64,000 bases of DNA from Pseudarthrobacter enclensis. GTDB lineage: Bacteria; Actinomycetota; Actinomycetes; Actinomycetales; Micrococcaceae. The notes under the pieces were generated by a model. That model made no database searches. It worked only from the letters and a program-made list of their open reading frames with translations, and had not been told where the DNA came from. Position numbers and translations under genes: made by a program. Positions within the stretch are counted from its first letter, which is position 1; the number at the start of each line of letters is the position of its first letter. Shown piece by piece: positions 61,271 through 64,000 of this stretch. The stretch covers positions 24,163-88,162 of the forward strand of contig NZ_JAUSRE010000021.1 in the NCBI RefSeq assembly GCF_030811655.1. The letters run 5' to 3'.

Positions 61271-61954
61271 GTGAGCCAAAAGCAATTAACATCGGTGATT
61301 GGCAAGAAGCAGCAGCTGAGCCTTCGGGAACGGTCCAAACTGGGCAAGGCCGAGCGGATCAGGGCGGCCGCCGAGCAGCTCCTCAGCGAACGGAGCATCG
61401 AAAAAATCACCACCAGGGAGGTCGCGGAACTCGCGGGAATCGGTGAAGCAACGCTGTTCCGCTACATCGGGAGCAAACGCGAACTCCTGATGATGGTGTA
61501 CGGAGATCAGATGGACGCCATACTGACCAAGATCGAGAGGGAGGATGCCGTGCTGGCATCCTCCGGATCCCTGAGGCGTGACGACGGGGAGGCATACTGC
61601 AACCGTATCTACAGCATCTACCGTGCCCGCTGCGAGTTCTACCGGCGTAATCCTGATAACGCCGCGCTCTATATGCGGGAAGGTTTCCAGGTCGGCAGCG
61701 TGACCGGAGCACGGAACATCGCCCAGGGGGACCGGTCGATCCGCATGGTCGGAGCTATCCTTGCCGAAGGTCAAAGCCACGGGGCCCTTGTCGCGAATGT
61801 CGATCCCTACCTCGTCGCCCAAAACTGCCACGGTATTTTTATCCACGAGATTGACCGCACACCGGTCCGAGGCTTTACTCCGCAGACTATTTGGGACAGG
61901 ACAAGCGCCCGGTTGTCGGTGCAGTTGTCTCCGCTGATAATTCATGCAGCCTAA
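61271..61954 (+). CDS. TetR-family regulator
   Basis: The product is 227 residues from GTG 61271 with AAAGGGG upstream; a TTG at 61232 would add 13 residues. The N-terminal HTH reads RIRAAAEQLLSERSIEKITT, then REVAELAGIGEATLFRYIGS and KRELLMMVYGD. The C-terminal ligand domain is unassigned. It follows the hydrolase-monooxygenase-Ldh2 genes on the same strand and is probably their repressor, acting at the 57619-57650 dyad. Confidence 0.87.
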   Translation: MSQKQLTSVIGKKQQLSLRERSKLGKAERIRAAAEQLLSERSIEKITTREVAELAGIGEATLFRYIGSKRELLMMVYGDQMDAILTKIEREDAVLASSGSLRRDDGEAYCNRIYSIYRARCEFYRRNPDNAALYMREGFQVGSVTGARNIAQGDRSIRMVGAILAEGQSHGALVANVDPYLVAQNCHGIFIHEIDRTPVRGFTPQTIWDRTSARLSVQLSPLIIHAA

Positions 61955-62052
61955 GCCCTGGCCGGGTCTCTGTCAGCAATGACGAGTCGTGACTTTCCTC
62001 CGAGCCAAACTCGGTCCTTGAAGCGGTTCAAGCCGCCCCGTCAGGGTGGGCC

Positions 62053-63441
62053 GTGAGCAGGCAAGAGGGCACATGGCGCCTAACGAAACCTCTGCGGCTG
62101 CTCGCCGATAAGCCCACCAAGCTTGCATATTGGGGGCTGCTGGGATCCTCGACGCTGGCGACCTTATCCAGCAACATCCTCAACGCGCCTCTGGGGATCA
62201 TCAGGGCGGAACTTTCCTCCACCGTCGCTGAGATAGTCCTGATGGTCAGCGCCTTCACTGTCGTGCTGACCATCGCAGTCCCGGTCGCCGGATGGTGCTG
62301 CGACCGGTTCGGTAACCGGCGTATGCTGCTGTGGGCTTTCGCGTTGATGGTCGCCGCAGACGTCATGGGTTTCATGACAGACACAGTGGGCATGCTCGTT
62401 TCGGTACGTGCCGTGCAGGGACTGGCCACGAGCTTCATCGCCCCGGGAGTGCAGAAATCGCTAATCGTCATCTGGCCCTCTTTGCGGAGACGCTCGCTCG
62501 CGTTGTGGGCTTCGGCCTTGGGCGTCGGTCAGGTTCTGGGACCTCTGGCCGGCGGGGCCATTAGCCAGACGCTGGGGTGGCGGGCCGTGTTCCTCGTCCA
62601 CTCGCTGTTATGCGCCTTGATGCTGTGCCTGCTCCTTGCGACGTTGCCGGCAGTTATAGACCGGACGGTCCGGACAAATATTGCTGGCCTGTTTTTGTTG
62701 GTAGCGGGAGCCGCAGGAGTCGTCGTCGGCTTCACGCTGTTTGCTCAGCGGACGTTGTCATCTTCAGCGATAATCAGCGGGCTCCTGGGCAGCGTGCTGC
62801 TCGTGGGCTTCGTGTGGGTGGCCCGTCAAAAACCGGATACGCTCATCGACCCTCGCCACCTGATTGATCGCCGATTTGCCGGAAGTGCAGCCGGGGCGGC
62901 GGCGGGGATGTTTGCGATGGGATCTTTCCTTGTAGCCACACCATTGTTCCTGTCGGCACATCTTGACACCCGACCGGATGTCATCGGCGCCGTACTGTGT
63001 TGCCTTGCGATTGCCATGAGCCTGGGCGGTCCACTGGCGGGCGTTCTGTGCCGCCGGCTGACAGTCAACGGGGTAGTGAGACTCGGTCTGCTGGCTAACA
63101 TTGTCGCTGCAATCGGCATGGGAGTGGTGTATCTTCTGCCGGCACCGGAGGCGATCGTCGTGACCGCGGCTCTTTTGCTCACCCTTGCCGGATTCGGAAT
63201 TTCAGTCGTTCAAAGCATGTCGGCAGAGACGCTTGCAGCATCGCCTTCCGGAGGATCCGGGTTAGGGATCGGAATTCACAACATGCTCAAATTCGCCGGC
63301 ATGGCGGTAGCCTATGCCTGGATCGCAGCCTTTCCGCCCGGGGAGAACCCGCTGCTTTCCTTCGCGGGAGTCGCATTCGGGGTCACCACCGCGTTCATTT
63401 TTGTTTGGTCGACCGGACAACGTGCCACTGCCAGACGTTAA
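62053..63441 (+). CDS. MFS transporter (DHA2-like)
   Basis: The product is 462 residues from a GTG with GGGTGGG upstream. It has 12-14 hydrophobic segments. Motif A reads AGWCCDRFGNRRMLLW, and LAGGAISQTLGWRAVFLVHS is the DHA2-type motif after TM5. It is more like drug/proton antiporters (export) than solute importers. It may export a toxic substrate or intermediate. It lies 98 bp after the TetR gene. Confidence 0.85.
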   Translation: MSRQEGTWRLTKPLRLLADKPTKLAYWGLLGSSTLATLSSNILNAPLGIIRAELSSTVAEIVLMVSAFTVVLTIAVPVAGWCCDRFGNRRMLLWAFALMVAADVMGFMTDTVGMLVSVRAVQGLATSFIAPGVQKSLIVIWPSLRRRSLALWASALGVGQVLGPLAGGAISQTLGWRAVFLVHSLLCALMLCLLLATLPAVIDRTVRTNIAGLFLLVAGAAGVVVGFTLFAQRTLSSSAIISGLLGSVLLVGFVWVARQKPDTLIDPRHLIDRRFAGSAAGAAAGMFAMGSFLVATPLFLSAHLDTRPDVIGAVLCCLAIAMSLGGPLAGVLCRRLTVNGVVRLGLLANIVAAIGMGVVYLLPAPEAIVVTAALLLTLAGFGISVVQSMSAETLAASPSGGSGLGIGIHNMLKFAGMAVAYAWIAAFPPGENPLLSFAGVAFGVTTAFIFVWSTGQRATARR

Positions 63442-63908
63442 TCTCCTTCATGGGTTTCACGACGTGAGGCAGCCAGGTAGGCAAACCGGGATCAAACCGT
63501 AGAGTTCTGCTAAAAGTCGCCCGGGGGCGGCCGGCAGGCACGAATGCGGCGACCGCGGTTTGAAGACCTCTGCCGGTCCGTGACTTACGACGGACGCGGA
63601 TGTTGTCAAGTCCTCACCAAAAACCGGGTGTCCGAGTGACCTGGCTGATCACCACGATCAACACCTATAACCGGCGGCGAATTGGCTCACTTTCCCACCA
63701 TCACCGACAGAAGGGCTGAAAAGCTTTTCCCGGCAAGAGTGGGACGCAGGGAGAAGCCATCCTTGCGTGCATATGAAGCCTTTGGAAGCCCACTGCTGCA
63801 AATCATCGATGTGGCATTCGGGCGTGAAGCACTCAGAGTCGAAGTGATTGCTGCCAGCGCTGCGGCGAAGAATGCGGAGCTTATGGTTGACGGTTCTATA
63901 GATCGCTA
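63442..63908. other. Region before the right-edge insertion sequence
   Basis: No clear gene. One plus frame of 75 codons (63682-63909, MAHFPTITDRRAEKLF and FGSPLLQIIDVAFGREALRV) reads like protein and ends exactly where the element's terminal repeat begins. It may be a remnant cut or ended by the insertion. The family was not recognised. Confidence 0.35.
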
Positions 63909-64000
63909 GGGCGTGTCTCCTAAATCTCAGGCTCTTTATCCGAGATGCTTGATGGGTGTCTCGTACTTCTGTTTTGACTGACGGGCAGTGGTCCCAAATT
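63909..64000 (+). mobile_element. Left end of an IS5-family insertion sequence (cut by window edge)
   Basis: The terminal repeat-like GGGCGTGTCTCCTAAAT begins at 63909 and the transposase start follows at 63956. Only 92 bases are in the window, so the right end, the target duplication and the exact IS name cannot be given. Confidence 0.65.
63956..64000 (+). CDS. IS5-family transposase (first 15 codons)
   Basis: From GTG 63956 the frame reads MSRTSVLTDGQWSQI, the usual start of IS5/IS427-type transposases (MSRxxxLTDxQWxxI). The other plus frames stop early. It runs off the window. Confidence 0.7.
   Translation, partial: MSRTSVLTDGQWSQI

Overview
The window looks like part of a large plasmid (or plasmid-derived island) of a high-GC actinobacterium of the Arthrobacter/Paenarthrobacter/Pseudarthrobacter group. 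The genus is inferred from gene families and codon use, not from a marker gene. No rRNA, tRNA or CRISPR array was seen. The window opens inside a gene (drmC) and closes inside an insertion sequence.

Defence module 1 (1-13.4 kb, minus strand): a class 1 DISARM operon in the order drmD (SNF2-type helicase), drmMI (adenine-specific methyltransferase), drmA (helicase), drmB (DUF1998) and drmC (phospholipase D-like, cut by the window edge). All four junctions overlap, so the operon is probably translationally coupled.

Plasmid backbone (13.4-21.5 kb): a ribbon-helix-helix partition protein and ParA; an upstream AT-rich region with palindromes and four copies of an 11-bp repeat, probably the centromere and par promoter; a replication protein with archaeo-eukaryotic primase motifs; a small DNA-binding protein; a ParA/MinD-like ATPase; a lipoprotein; a lysozyme/CHAP cell-wall hydrolase; and a small HTH regulator.

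Conjugation module (21.6-29.9 kb, plus strand, divergent from the backbone): an actinobacterial type IV secretion set with a degenerate P-loop protein, a VirB2-like two-TM peptide, a membrane-anchored VirB8-like protein, a VirB6/TrbL-like protein, an SCO6880-type protein plus a separate VirB4-like ATPase, a VirD4 coupling protein and a DUF4913 protein. No relaxase lies in the window.

Defence module 2 (30.2-33.9 kb): three genes that fit an ABC three-component (ABC-3C) conflict system: an Mrr-like nuclease effector, a small middle component and an ABC/SMC-type ATPase with a zinc ribbon. They sit directly after the transfer genes.

Junction (33.9-35.1 kb): one small ORF and a decayed aldo/keto reductase.

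Catabolic region (35.1-63.4 kb): an MHS-family transporter, two LysR regulators, a two-subunit CoA-transferase, three intact SDRs, a thioesterase, two enoyl-CoA hydratases, an acyl-CoA dehydrogenase, a thiolase, two 3-hydroxyacyl-CoA dehydrogenases, two quinone-oxidoreductase-like MDR enzymes, a complete tripartite tricarboxylate transporter (tctCBA), an MmgE/PrpD protein, an alpha/beta hydrolase, a Baeyer-Villiger monooxygenase, an Ldh2-type dehydrogenase, a TetR regulator and an MFS transporter. A plausible reading, inferred only, is: uptake of an organic acid or ketone, Baeyer-Villiger oxidation, ester or lactone hydrolysis, oxidation of the alcohol, CoA transfer and beta-oxidation to acetyl-CoA. 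The substrate cannot be named from sequence. A TATTGGA motif recurs upstream of several of these operons. The right edge enters an IS5-type element.
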